A stretch of 5,199 nucleotides of DNA from assembly GCA_023488865.1 (NCBI GenBank), contig JAMDDG010000449.1, positions 1 through 5,199 of the forward strand, read 5' to 3'. The position numbers and the translations under genes are program-made. The notes below the pieces were generated by a model, which saw nothing but the letters and a program-made list of their open reading frames with translations, did not search any database and was not told the DNA's origin. Source of the stretch: Bacteroidota bacterium (GTDB lineage: Bacteria > Bacteroidota > Bacteroidia > Bacteroidales > Prolixibacteraceae). Positions 1-5,065 of the stretch are shown piece by piece. Positions within the stretch are counted from its first letter, which is position 1. Every line of letters starts with the position of its first letter.

Positions 1-23
1 ATAGAGAAATGACAGGTAGCCAG
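1..23 (+). repeat. 23-bp copy of positions 1084-1106 (chimeric junction)
   Basis: The first 23 bases are identical, in the same orientation, to 1084-1106 inside the membrane-protein gene. Identity stops at base 24. The last five bases (GCCAG, 19-23) also belong to the dehydrogenase fragment that follows, so the join has 5 bp of microhomology. It is therefore a displaced scrap of the neighbouring gene and not an independent element. Confidence 0.9.
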
Positions 24-140
24 AAGGGCCATCGCTTCAGGCATGAAGGTGATCTATTACAACCGGACGCGATTAACCGATGAGATTGAAAGAACCTACA
101 ACTGTAAGTACGTCAGTTTTGATAAACTGCTCGAAAAGTC
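19..140 (+). repeat. Left arm of perfect 122-bp inverted repeat
   Basis: Positions 19-140 are the exact reverse complement of 381-502 (paired coordinates sum to 521). Mismatch begins at 18/503 and at 141/380. The arm is coding sequence of the dehydrogenase. The spacer, 141-380, is 240 bp of the same gene found only once in the window. Perfect identity means the duplication is very recent or artificial. Confidence 0.97.
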
Positions 141-383
141 GGATGTAATCTCGGTACATTGTCCGCATACAGCCGAGACCCACCACCTGTTGGATGAAGC
201 AGCCATGAAAAAAATGAAAAAAGGGGCAGTCCTGATCAATACGGCCAGAGGAGCCGTGATTGATGAAAAGATGCTGGTGAAATACCTGCAGAATGGAAAA
301 CTCGGCGGCGCCGGATTAGACGTTTTTGAAAAGGAACCGATCATAACCCCGGAACTGTTTACCATGGACAATGTGGTGCTGAC
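19..383 (+). pseudogene. C-terminal fragment of D-2-hydroxyacid dehydrogenase (inverted piece)
   Basis: This plus-strand piece encodes the second part of an NAD(P)-dependent D-2-hydroxyacid dehydrogenase (glyoxylate, hydroxypyruvate or 3-phosphoglycerate type). It enters in frame at 19 with ARRAIASGM and has no start of its own; an ATG occurs at 43. It carries the family signature NTARGAVIDE, whose Arg is the usual substrate-binding residue, and GLDVFEKEP, whose second Glu is the usual acid/base partner. It then reads VVLT, where the family normally continues with the catalytic His (PH motif). The gene frame is lost at about 383, and the frame instead runs through the antisense repeat arm to a stop at 406-408. 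About 35 C-terminal residues, including the His, are missing. Residues overlapping the minus-strand half are identical, so both pieces derive from one gene. It cannot be active as it stands. Confidence 0.85.
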
Positions 384-985
384 TTTTCGAGCAGTTTATC
401 AAAACTGACGTACTTACAGTTGTAGGTTCTTTCAATCTCATCGGTTAATCGCGTCCGGTTGTAATAGATCACCTTCATGCCTGAAGCGATGGCCCTTCTG
501 GCGAATGCTTTGCCAATCCTGCCCATTCCTATGATCCCAACCGTTTTGTCAAAGAGGCCAGTACCCAGATTCTCCATTATTCCCCACTTAAAATTGGGTT
601 TGGTCCTGAGCTCACGGTCATTTAAGGCGATATTCCTGGTAAGGGATAAAAGCAAACCAAGCGCCATTTCAGCTGTTGGTTCTGTGACTGCATTCGGCGT
701 ATTGCAGACCACTACCCCCATTTCGGTGGCTTTGGCAACATCAATATTGTTGTACCCTACCCCAAAATTGGCAATAATCCGGAGCCTGGTTGCTTCTTTG
801 AGCATTCCTGCTGTTAACGGTTTTACAAAGACAGAAAGAATTCCATCTACTTGAGGGATATACTTTTTAATCTCCTCATCCGAAAACGTAAAGTTCTCTG
901 TCGGATAGATCAGTTCGCAATTTTGCTCAAGTTTTGCCAAACCTTGTTTAGGAATTGCTGCGATGACAAGAATTTTTGGTCTCAT
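359..985 (-). pseudogene. N-terminal part of D-2-hydroxyacid dehydrogenase, truncated by inverted duplication
   Basis: Encodes the first ~201 residues of a D-2-hydroxyacid dehydrogenase and then seven unrelated residues. The substrate-binding half contains NFGVGYNNID (residues 73-82) and the conserved NTPNAVTEPTAE segment (95-106). The Rossmann core follows with GMGRIG at 153-158. The end of the second strand reads YYNRTR; an Arg where NAD-specific enzymes usually have an acidic residue hints at NADP(H) preference, as in glyoxylate/hydroxypyruvate reductases (inference). The catalytic Arg, Glu and His regions are missing here; the first two are on the plus strand at 19-383. The native protein would be about 320 residues. 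The ATG at 983-985 overlaps the stop of the upstream membrane-protein gene by 2 bases (ATGA), implying translational coupling. Either a genuine pseudogene or, more likely, an intact gene misjoined in the data. Confidence 0.85.
381..502 (-). repeat. Right arm of perfect 122-bp inverted repeat
   Basis: Exact reverse complement of 19-140. On the minus strand it is the end of the in-frame dehydrogenase sequence, ending at LLEKS. Beyond it the reading continues into antisense of the same gene (APHCPW, then stop). The junction around 381 shares at least GAC with the sequence expected before it, compatible with a microhomology join. Confidence 0.97.
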
Positions 986-1452
986 GCTTCACCTGGATTG
1001 ATTAATACAATAAAACGCGTATAATAGAATCCCGTATAATAGAAGCGGGTGGAAGAGAGTAACAATGGCACCGACATGGTCAGATAGAGAAATGACAGGT
1101 AGCCAGGAGCTACCCAGCCAGTTTTCCTCAACGTAATCCCCATGGTAATCATCAAAGCCATAATCAGGTAGCTCCTGAAGTTAAAAAAGGAGAAAAGGCA
1201 GGGATAATCTTCTTTTAGCTGCAAAATCCGCAGGGTGTGCTTTAATGACAACTTTGAAAACATTTTCCAGTAAAAAATGAGGCCCCCAAAAAGGGCAAGG
1301 CCATACTCCAACCACAGATACTGACTGGACGGATCGACCATTTTAGATCCTTTAAACAGAAGCATGGAACCGGCAAAAGTCCACACGCCGGCAGCAACAA
1401 AAAGCAGTATCCGTTTCGGAACAGCGGGTTTCAAACTTGATATATACCTCAA
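982..1452 (-). CDS. Small multi-pass membrane protein, unknown function
   Basis: A 156-residue protein that I cannot assign to a named function. Four hydrophobic segments are visible at about residues 15-33, 46-64, 94-108 and 117-134, separated by short basic loops (KMFSKLSLKH, LRKT), so it is probably an inner-membrane protein. The N-terminus reads LKPAVPKR just before the first helix. The C-terminus has a 5-residue tandem repeat, FYYTG/FYYTR. The longest frame starts with TTG at 1450-1452; no in-frame ATG lies near the N-terminus, so a TTG start is the best guess but is unproven. Its TGA overlaps the ATG of the dehydrogenase gene, so the two are co-transcribed, and a link to export or handling of a hydroxy- or keto-acid is conceivable but not shown. 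No convincing promoter box was seen upstream. Confidence 0.7.
   Translation of the reverse strand: MRYISSLKPAVPKRILLFVAAGVWTFAGSMLLFKGSKMVDPSSQYLWLEYGLALFGGLIFYWKMFSKLSLKHTLRILQLKEDYPCLFSFFNFRSYLIMALMITMGITLRKTGWVAPGYLSFLYLTMSVPLLLSSTRFYYTGFYYTRFIVLINPGEA
1018..1044 (-). repeat. 15-bp in-frame tandem duplication
   Basis: CGTATAATAGAA occurs at 1018-1029 and again at 1033-1044, a period of 15 bp. On the minus strand it encodes FYYTG followed by FYYTR near the C-terminus of the membrane protein. The reading frame is preserved. Confidence 0.8.
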
Positions 1453-1722
1453 TTTAGATACTTTAATAGTAGATTTTTATATTCACAATTCAACGGACCG
1501 CATCGTCATACTGAAGATGATACTTGGTGCAAATGAAGGGAAAAATTACGAATTTTATTTAACCAGTACCAAAATTTCGATGAATTGACCAGTTATTTTG
1601 ACAACATTGTCTTGGAATTTCTGGGCTAACGAAATTTTTAAAATCCTGTTTACACAATCTACTTTACACCTTTCTCAATTCGTCCGGTTACTTCAGAAAA
1701 CGCGCCGCGCCAGCGGGGGATT
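1453..1722. other. Intergenic stretch, no gene seen
   Basis: 270 bp between the membrane-protein gene and the toxin gene. No convincing ORF, tRNA or TAnnTTTG box for the downstream operon was found. It contains a weak hairpin, GACAACATTGTC (1600-1611), and near its right end one copy of the direct repeat (1674-1696) followed by a GC-rich patch (1701-1719) ending in CGCCAGCGGGG. Confidence 0.6.
1674..1696 (+). repeat. Imperfect 23-bp direct repeat, copy A
   Basis: Begins CTCAATTCGTCCGGTTAC and matches 2444-2466 at 21 of 23 positions in the same orientation. It lies 27 bp from the toxin stop. A second short shared word, CGCCAGCGGGG, occurs near each copy (1708-1718 and 2334-2344), so both sites look like degraded copies of one longer intergenic repeat flanking the toxin-antitoxin pair. 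Confidence 0.65.
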
Positions 1723-2043
1723 TTACTTTTCGATAGTAAGATAATTGGAGATAATTTTTGTGATAAGGACATTATGAAACGTGTCGATAGTGTAAATAAT
1801 ATACCAGACAGTTGCCCGGTTCCGGCGATAGGTCAAAACCTTATCTCCATACAACTTATGGGTGGAAGATGTAGTTCGGACATGATACTTTTTGTTTGAC
1901 AGCGAAAAACATTTGACCTCAATATCATCAACATATTGCAGGGCATGTTCAAGCTCCAGCGGGCCTTTTTCCCAGGTTATCAAAGCCGTAAAAATGTTTT
2001 TTAAGTCATCGACGGCTTGGTGTGAGATATAGACAGCGGCCAT
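1723..2043 (-). CDS. Putative type II toxin, RelE/ParE-like
   Basis: A 106-residue protein resembling the RelE/ParE toxin superfamily. The N-terminus (VYISHQAVDDLKNIFTAL) fits the first strand and amphipathic helices. The second half holds HKLYGDKVLTYRRNRATVWYIIYTID (split here as residues 62-87), a basic, aromatic strand-rich core, and a closing strand VLITKIISNYL (92-102) typical of the fold's final strand. Toxins of this kind either cleave mRNA on the ribosome or inhibit gyrase; which applies cannot be told from sequence. Start is ATG at 2041-2043, 17 bp after the stop of the small upstream gene, giving the usual antitoxin-first order. Assignment is from fold-like pattern and context, without a decisive catalytic residue. 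Confidence 0.6.
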   Translation of the reverse strand: MAAVYISHQAVDDLKNIFTALITWEKGPLELEHALQYVDDIEVKCFSLSNKKYHVRTTSSTHKLYGDKVLTYRRNRATVWYIIYTIDTFHNVLITKIISNYLTIEK

Positions 2044-2060
2044 ATTTTATCTATGTGCTG

Positions 2061-2270
2061 TTATTTGGTTTGAGGATCGTTTTTGTACAATGATTTGACA
2101 TGATTTCTGACCTCGTCAAAACCATCTTTAACAGGAACATATCCTTCATGGACTGGTTCTGAAATCTGGTCAGGATCAACAAACCGAACTACATCAGGAT
2201 AACGGCGAAGTTCAGTAATTAATTTCAAACCAGCCGCCGTGTTTGTTTCAATTTGAACTGTAACAGTCAT
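2061..2270 (-). CDS. Putative antitoxin partner of the RelE/ParE-like toxin
   Basis: A 69-residue protein with ATG at 2268-2270. The N-terminal part (VTVQIETNTAAGLKLITELRRYPDVVRF) looks like a short strand followed by a helix. The acidic, proline-containing middle (VDPDQISEPVHEGYVPVKDGF) is probably flexible, and the C-terminus (FDEVRNHVKSLYK) is an amphipathic helix of the kind that wraps a toxin. No ribbon-helix-helix or HTH domain is obvious, so autoregulation is uncertain. It is the first gene of the two-gene unit and is preceded by a good -7 box. The antitoxin role rests mainly on size, order and spacing. Confidence 0.55.
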   Translation of the reverse strand: MTVTVQIETNTAAGLKLITELRRYPDVVRFVDPDQISEPVHEGYVPVKDGFDEVRNHVKSLYKNDPQTK

Positions 2271-2301
2271 CTTGTTAATGAATTATTATGAATTAGCTTT
2301 A

Positions 2302-2309
2302 CAAATATA
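2302..2309 (-). promoter_or_regulatory. Promoter -7 box for the toxin-antitoxin pair
   Basis: Read on the minus strand this is TATATTTG, a perfect match to the Bacteroidota -7 consensus TAnnTTTG. It would start transcription about 25 bases before the antitoxin ATG. A TTG lies further upstream but closer than the usual -33 spacing, so the -33 element is weak or absent. Confidence 0.6.
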
Positions 2310-2443
2310 ACTATATTTAATCAAGTAATCAGACGCCAGCGGGGATGTCCGGATTATCCTCCTGTATGTCGCCAACGAAGGTTCATTCCCTTTCAGGGAC
2401 CCCTTAATTTTTTATACAGCAGGTAAATGAACGCTCTTTATTG

Positions 2444-2466
2444 CTCAATTCGTACGGTTACTTCGG
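2444..2466 (+). repeat. Imperfect 23-bp direct repeat, copy B
   Basis: Begins CTCAATTCGTACGGTTAC, 21 of 23 identical to 1674-1696. Together the two copies bracket the toxin-antitoxin genes. Translated on the plus strand both copies give QFVRLL, but with no extended open frame, so a decayed gene remnant is possible but unsupported. Confidence 0.65.
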
Positions 2467-2548
2467 GACACACTCCGAGCCGGTAGAGCTTAGACTGTCA
2501 AGTTTTTCCATGATCCGTTTTATCTTAACGTTCTATACTTTAGTTGCT

Positions 2549-3331
2549 TTAAAAGTCATGTAGTATTTGTTCTTTTGTTATTATTCTGCTGGTTAGTCTC
2601 TTTATCGTTCTCGGATCAAAGTGCTTATTAATATTTTCAAGTCTTTCAATAAAATTGTCTATTTCGGATTCGTCATTGATTATTAGATAATTGATTTCAT
2701 CAGGCATGAATCTTAATTTATAATGTAGTGCTACATTTTGGTTTGCATTCTTTTTAAAATCATCGTTGGAATACTCTTCTTTAGTCAGATGCCTGACAGC
2801 GAATTTCTTTGAAATTTCAGGAATCCATCTCCATTCTCTCTCATCATAAAATCTTCTTTTTATTAATTTCCCATCTCTGTACATTTTGCCAGAGTATGGC
2901 TTTGTGAACATTATAAAATCTGATACAAATTCTTTTAACTCTTCCGAATCTTCTTCATTCTTTTGATTTTCCAGTCTGTTAAACGACCAGCTTATCATAT
3001 GTTCAATGTTCTTTGAAGTTCTTGCGTTTTTCCGCGTATAAATAATCGGGCTTAAATTTTGTTGGTAACCCCAGGATTTTCTAAGTCCAATTCCGTAATT
3101 GCCATAAACTCCAATATGTTGCTTGATCTTTGATAAAGGAATATCACAAAAGCATACCATTGGATAAGCCATCTCTAAATCATCAAGAGACGTAATGGTT
3201 AAATAGTCCATTTTTTCAAGACAATATCTCGGTTCAAAAGTTGTTCCCAAAATATCCATCAAATTCTCAATTGATTTTGTGAAATGAAAGAAAGTATTTG
3301 AACTTAAGTTTTCTGATATTTTTGTTGTCAT
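2549..3331 (-). CDS. AbiGi-family abortive infection protein
   Basis: A 260-residue protein that I recognise as the AbiGi (DUF2743) family, named after the antitoxin half of the lactococcal AbiG phage-resistance system. Diagnostic segments are FFHFTKSIENLMDIL (residues 14-28), EPRYCLEK (33-40), PMVCFCDIPLSKIKQH (57-72), YGNYGIGLRKSW (76-87) and FYDEREWRW (161-169). The order FHF, CFCDIPLS, YGIGL, EREWR parallels DUF2971-type proteins, an inference from motif order only. The frame extends upstream to a TTG at 3395-3397, but the ATG at 3329-3331 places the conserved FHFT at the N-terminus and is preferred. No AbiGii-type nucleotidyltransferase toxin is adjacent; the neighbour upstream is an Abi_C protein on the same strand, 150 bp away. 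A phage-defence or regulatory role is inferred from family and context. Confidence 0.8.
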   Translation of the reverse strand: MTTKISENLSSNTFFHFTKSIENLMDILGTTFEPRYCLEKMDYLTITSLDDLEMAYPMVCFCDIPLSKIKQHIGVYGNYGIGLRKSWGYQQNLSPIIYTRKNARTSKNIEHMISWSFNRLENQKNEEDSEELKEFVSDFIMFTKPYSGKMYRDGKLIKRRFYDEREWRWIPEISKKFAVRHLTKEEYSNDDFKKNANQNVALHYKLRFMPDEINYLIINDESEIDNFIERLENINKHFDPRTIKRLTSRIITKEQILHDF

Positions 3332-3450
3332 TATGGTCAATTTACAATTATTGCAAACGGTTTCGGGCTTTGCCTTCGGGCGAATTTCAGAGCACAAAAT
3401 TTTAATTTATTACAAAGTTCATTATAGAAGCACAAAGTTTCATGTTTGCA

Positions 3451-3467
3451 CGTCAGCCCGCCTGACG
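3451..3467. repeat. GC-rich hairpin between the two Abi-type genes
   Basis: CGTCAG-CCCGC-CTGACG forms a 6-bp perfect stem with a 5-nt loop, and pairing continues with TTG/CAA outside a 2-nt bulge. It is an island of GC in an AT-rich gap. There is no T run on the minus-strand side, so it is not a standard terminator. It could be the core of a recombination site or an mRNA-processing structure. Confidence 0.55.
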
Positions 3468-3481
3468 CAAAACTCGTGTTA

Positions 3482-4285
3482 TTAGCTGCTGCTCTTTACA
3501 GTTTTTGTCTGTGTTAAGCTTAAATAAAATATTGCTAATTCGCTTGATGCCGAAACTGCAAGTTTTACATAAATTCCGTCTAAAGACTTGAATTCAGGTG
3601 AATGTCCGTGCCCGGTTCCGTATGAGTTTCGTAATTCTGTAATTCCGTGAACGATGTTTGAAAACCCACCTAATATTTTGGCTATTGATGATTTAGCTAA
3701 ATCTACACTTTCAATTTCAAATGGCATTAAGTTAATATGCTTATTAGTTTCTTTTACCAATCTCCCGACATCCCAATCTTTATCAAACTCTATTCCTTCT
3801 TCTTTCAGGATGTGTTTACAGCAAGTTTCGATTAACTCTTTTGAAATCCCTAATGCTAAATGTGGGTTACTTTCAATTGAGTTATTCATTAGTCTAATTT
3901 GCTTATTTACATACTCTTGAGTCAGTAATTCCGTAATTTGTACTGCTTTTTTGTCAACTTGAATTTGATGCTCACTTTTTAAGTAAGGTCTCCAATTTAT
4001 CTCTCTGACATAAATTCCGTCTGATTGTCCTGATTCTGTTATTGCTGATTCAATAGCAGAAGTTTCATTTATATATTCCTCAAGTTTTCTATGTATTTTC
4101 AAAGGTACACTTATCGTAACTTCATACATATATGTTTCTTTGTCACTATCCATCGAAAACAGAGTATCTATGTAGAGTTGGTCAATTGAGCAATTATTAA
4201 GGAAATTGGCAGCCTTTTCTTCTTCCAATTCCATTAACCAATTATATATGTGTCCTTTTAATCCGTCCATTTTTGTTTTTTGCAT
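3482..4285 (-). CDS. Abortive infection family protein with Abi_C domain
   Basis: A 267-residue protein starting at ATG 4283-4285. The C-terminal part matches the Abi_C (abortive infection C-terminus) family: ALGISKELIETCCKHIL (144-160), a DWDVGRLVKET segment (170-180), GGFSNIVHGITELRNSYGTG (206-225) with the signature ELRNSYGTGHG at 217-227, and a hydrophobic closing helix VKLAVSASSELAIFYL. RNSYGTGH fits the R-x6-H spacing seen in HEPN RNases, so an RNase toxin is plausible (inference). The N-terminal 120 residues are acidic and partly helical and I recognise no domain. It is the first gene of the minus-strand pair with the AbiGi-like gene. A -7 box, TACTTTTG, lies about 100 bp upstream, leaving a structured leader. 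The gene is noticeably AT-rich against the dehydrogenase region, suggesting acquisition by transfer. Confidence 0.8.
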   Translation of the reverse strand: MQKTKMDGLKGHIYNWLMELEEEKAANFLNNCSIDQLYIDTLFSMDSDKETYMYEVTISVPLKIHRKLEEYINETSAIESAITESGQSDGIYVREINWRPYLKSEHQIQVDKKAVQITELLTQEYVNKQIRLMNNSIESNPHLALGISKELIETCCKHILKEEGIEFDKDWDVGRLVKETNKHINLMPFEIESVDLAKSSIAKILGGFSNIVHGITELRNSYGTGHGHSPEFKSLDGIYVKLAVSASSELAIFYLSLTQTKTVKSSS

Positions 4286-4301
4286 ATTTTTCTTTTGAGT
4301 T

Positions 4302-4384
4302 GCAGCTAACGTTTATATCCGCTACAAACATGCTCCTATTCGCTGAACTTGTTTATATGTTGAGGCAGGTTTGTCGTCGGTTAT
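4302..4384. other. Imperfect inverted structure upstream of Abi_C gene, attC-like
   Basis: On the minus strand the stretch begins TATAACCG and ends AAACGTTAGC, i.e. AAC and GTT triplets at the outer ends. Inside, TATAAACA can pair with TGTTTGTA (8 bp with one G-U pair) around a ~19-nt loop, and ACAAAC/GTTTGT gives an alternative pairing. This layout recalls integron attC sites, which would make the defence genes cassettes, but the canonical 7-bp core boxes are not clean. No integrase gene is present in the window. Confidence 0.3.
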
Positions 4385-4385
4385 A

Positions 4386-4393
4386 CAAAAGTA
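4386..4393 (-). promoter_or_regulatory. Possible promoter -7 box for the Abi_C gene
   Basis: Reads TACTTTTG on the minus strand, matching TAnnTTTG. A TTTG lies upstream at a spacing of about 25 bases, slightly long for a Bacteroidota -33 element. Transcription would give a leader of roughly 95 bases before the ATG. Confidence 0.4.
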
Positions 4394-4508
4394 AACTTAC
4401 CCAATAATATTTAAACCCCAAAGCTTTAGGCAGGAAAATTGTGCCAGGCACCTCTGTGATGCGGTTATTCAATAATTAAGGCATCATCCTAATTGGCAAT
4501 CAATATTT

Positions 4509-4786
4509 CGGCTAAAGCCGTGGCGGAATATGTGCGCATTTGGTCAACGCCATTAATGGCGTTGCCAGTCCGTTCCCCATTTTGCGGTATACCTGTCATT
4601 CGGATTATGGCGGTTTCGTTATTCGTCCGACCTGATTAGCCGTAGCCTTCAGGCTACGGTCATGAGAACCACCCTCCAGGCACGGGCTTCAGCCCAAATT
4701 GGTTGCCAACATTTCGGCTAAAGCCATTTCCGGGACAATCATTCAATCAACAACGTCCTAAATGGTCAACGCCATTAATGGCGTTG
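4509..4786. repeat. Cluster of palindromic intergenic repeats
   Basis: Contains six short palindromes: CGGCTAAAGCCG (4509-4520), CAACGCCATTAATGGCGTTG (4545-4564), CCGTAGCCTTCAGGCTACGG (4640-4659), GGGCTTCAGCCC (4684-4695), GGCTAAAGCC (4716-4725) and a second CAACGCCATTAATGGCGTTG (4767-4786). The two 20-bp palindromes lie in 29-bp repeats (4541-4569, 4763-4791) that differ at one base. The order TTTCGGCTAAAGCC then the 20-bp palindrome occurs twice. The arrangement is like REP/BIME clusters of other bacteria. Possible roles are transcript ends, mRNA stability or mobility with a remote transposase. Confidence 0.8.
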
Positions 4787-4905
4787 CTAGTTATCCAAAC
4801 CGTTATCTAAGGCTTTCGAGGCAGGTCAAAGGGAGTATTTAGAGACCGTGTTTCATTTTTTTGAGAAAATTTTCAAAAAAACAGGGGTACATAATAAATT
4901 ATTTC

Positions 4906-4913
4906 TATTTTTG
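4906..4913 (+). promoter_or_regulatory. Promoter -7 box of the tryptophan leader
   Basis: TATTTTTG is a perfect TAnnTTTG match and sits 17 bases before the leader peptide ATG, so the transcript would start at about 4918-4921 with a very short untranslated leader. No TTG is seen at the -33 distance. The upstream DNA is strongly AT-rich. Confidence 0.6.
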
Positions 4914-4930
4914 TCGCAAAGAAAAGAACA

Positions 4931-4993
4931 ATGACAACACGTTTGGCAAATACATATTGGTGGTGGCTGCTTTATAACTTTCAAAAGTCGTAA
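4931..4993 (+). CDS. trpL: Tryptophan attenuator leader peptide
   Basis: A 20-residue ORF, MTTRLANTYWWWLLYNFQKS, ending TAA at 4991-4993. Three consecutive TGG codons (4958-4966), flanked by two Tyr and one Phe codons, are essentially diagnostic of a trp operon leader peptide. Its role is to sense charged tRNA-Trp: a ribosome stalled on the Trp codons changes the folding of the downstream RNA. It sits 17 bp behind a -7 box and is followed by alternative hairpins and a strong terminator. The symbol is by functional analogy with enterobacterial trpL; the peptide itself would not be conserved. The regulated structural gene is outside the window. Confidence 0.9.
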   Translation: MTTRLANTYWWWLLYNFQKS

Positions 4994-5065
4994 GGAAGCA
5001 ACGCCTGCATTTACCCGAATCAATAAAGTACAAAAGAGGCCTGTCGCACCTGCGACAGGCCTCTT
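4965..5065 (+). promoter_or_regulatory. Trp attenuator: mutually exclusive 1:2, 2:3 and 3:4 pairings
   Basis: Segment 1 (GGCTGCTT, 4965-4972) overlaps the last Trp codon and pairs with segment 2 (AAGCAACGCC, 4996-5005; TGCTT/AAGCA plus GGC/GCC across a 2-nt bulge). Segment 2 (GCAACGCCT, 4998-5006) can instead pair with segment 3 (AGGCCTGTCGC, 5037-5047) through AGGC/GCCT, GT/AC and GC/GC with a 2-nt bulge and one mismatch. Segment 3 also forms the terminator with segment 4 (5052-5065). Stalling at Trp codons masks segment 1, favours 2:3 and lets transcription through. Completion of the peptide covers segment 2 and favours termination. Pairings were found by eye; energies were not computed. 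Confidence 0.75.

Larger units (their letters stand above)
2271..2548. other. Intergenic stretch between antitoxin and AbiGi-like genes
   Basis: 278 bp without a supported gene. It holds the promoter box of the toxin-antitoxin unit (2302-2309), the word CGCCAGCGGGG (2334-2344), a small hairpin TCCCTTTCAGGGA near 2388-2400 followed shortly by a T-rich run on the plus strand, and direct-repeat copy B (2444-2466). The hairpin is only 5 bp and faces no plus-strand gene, so I do not call it a terminator. Confidence 0.55.
4286..4905. other. Gene-free region rich in palindromic repeats
   Basis: About 620 bp between the start of the Abi_C gene (minus) and the tryptophan leader promoter (plus). No ORF with recognisable coding character was found. 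Contents are the attC-like structure, a small GTGCCAGGCAC palindrome (4441-4451), the palindrome cluster at 4509-4786, and an AT-rich symmetric patch, TTTTTTGA...TCAAAAAA (about 4856-4880), just upstream of the leader promoter. Confidence 0.6.

Noticed and set aside
96..371. Minus-strand open frame opposite the plus-strand dehydrogenase fragment
   Set aside because: Antisense shadow of the NTARG-containing reading frame.
19..502. Invertible phase-variation switch, with 122-bp inverted repeats flipping the 240-bp spacer
   Set aside because: Flipping the spacer would join the N-terminal half in frame to the spacer but still end TFRAVYQN-stop, giving about 290 residues without the catalytic His and C-terminus. 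Neither orientation restores a full enzyme, and no recombinase is nearby.
477..854. Plus-strand open frame across the dehydrogenase
   Set aside because: It is antisense to the clearly conserved dehydrogenase reading; its protein has no recognisable features.
1364..1588. Plus-strand open frame across the start of the membrane-protein gene
   Set aside because: First part is antisense to the membrane-protein gene; the rest is AT-rich intergenic sequence with no motif or promoter.
2464..2514. Small minus-strand ORF starting MEKLDSLSS, about 17 codons
   Set aside because: Too short, overlaps the repeat copy, and has no promoter or recognisable family.
3332..3397. Upstream TTG extension of the AbiGi-like protein by 22 residues
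   Set aside because: The extension lacks family similarity and would need a TTG start, while the ATG at 3329-3331 puts the conserved FHFT segment in its usual N-terminal position.
3451..3467. Hairpin as a Rho-independent terminator for the Abi_C gene
   Set aside because: No T run follows on the minus strand; the downstream bases are mixed.
3654..3920. Plus-strand open frame inside the Abi_C gene
   Set aside because: Antisense to the conserved Abi_C domain.
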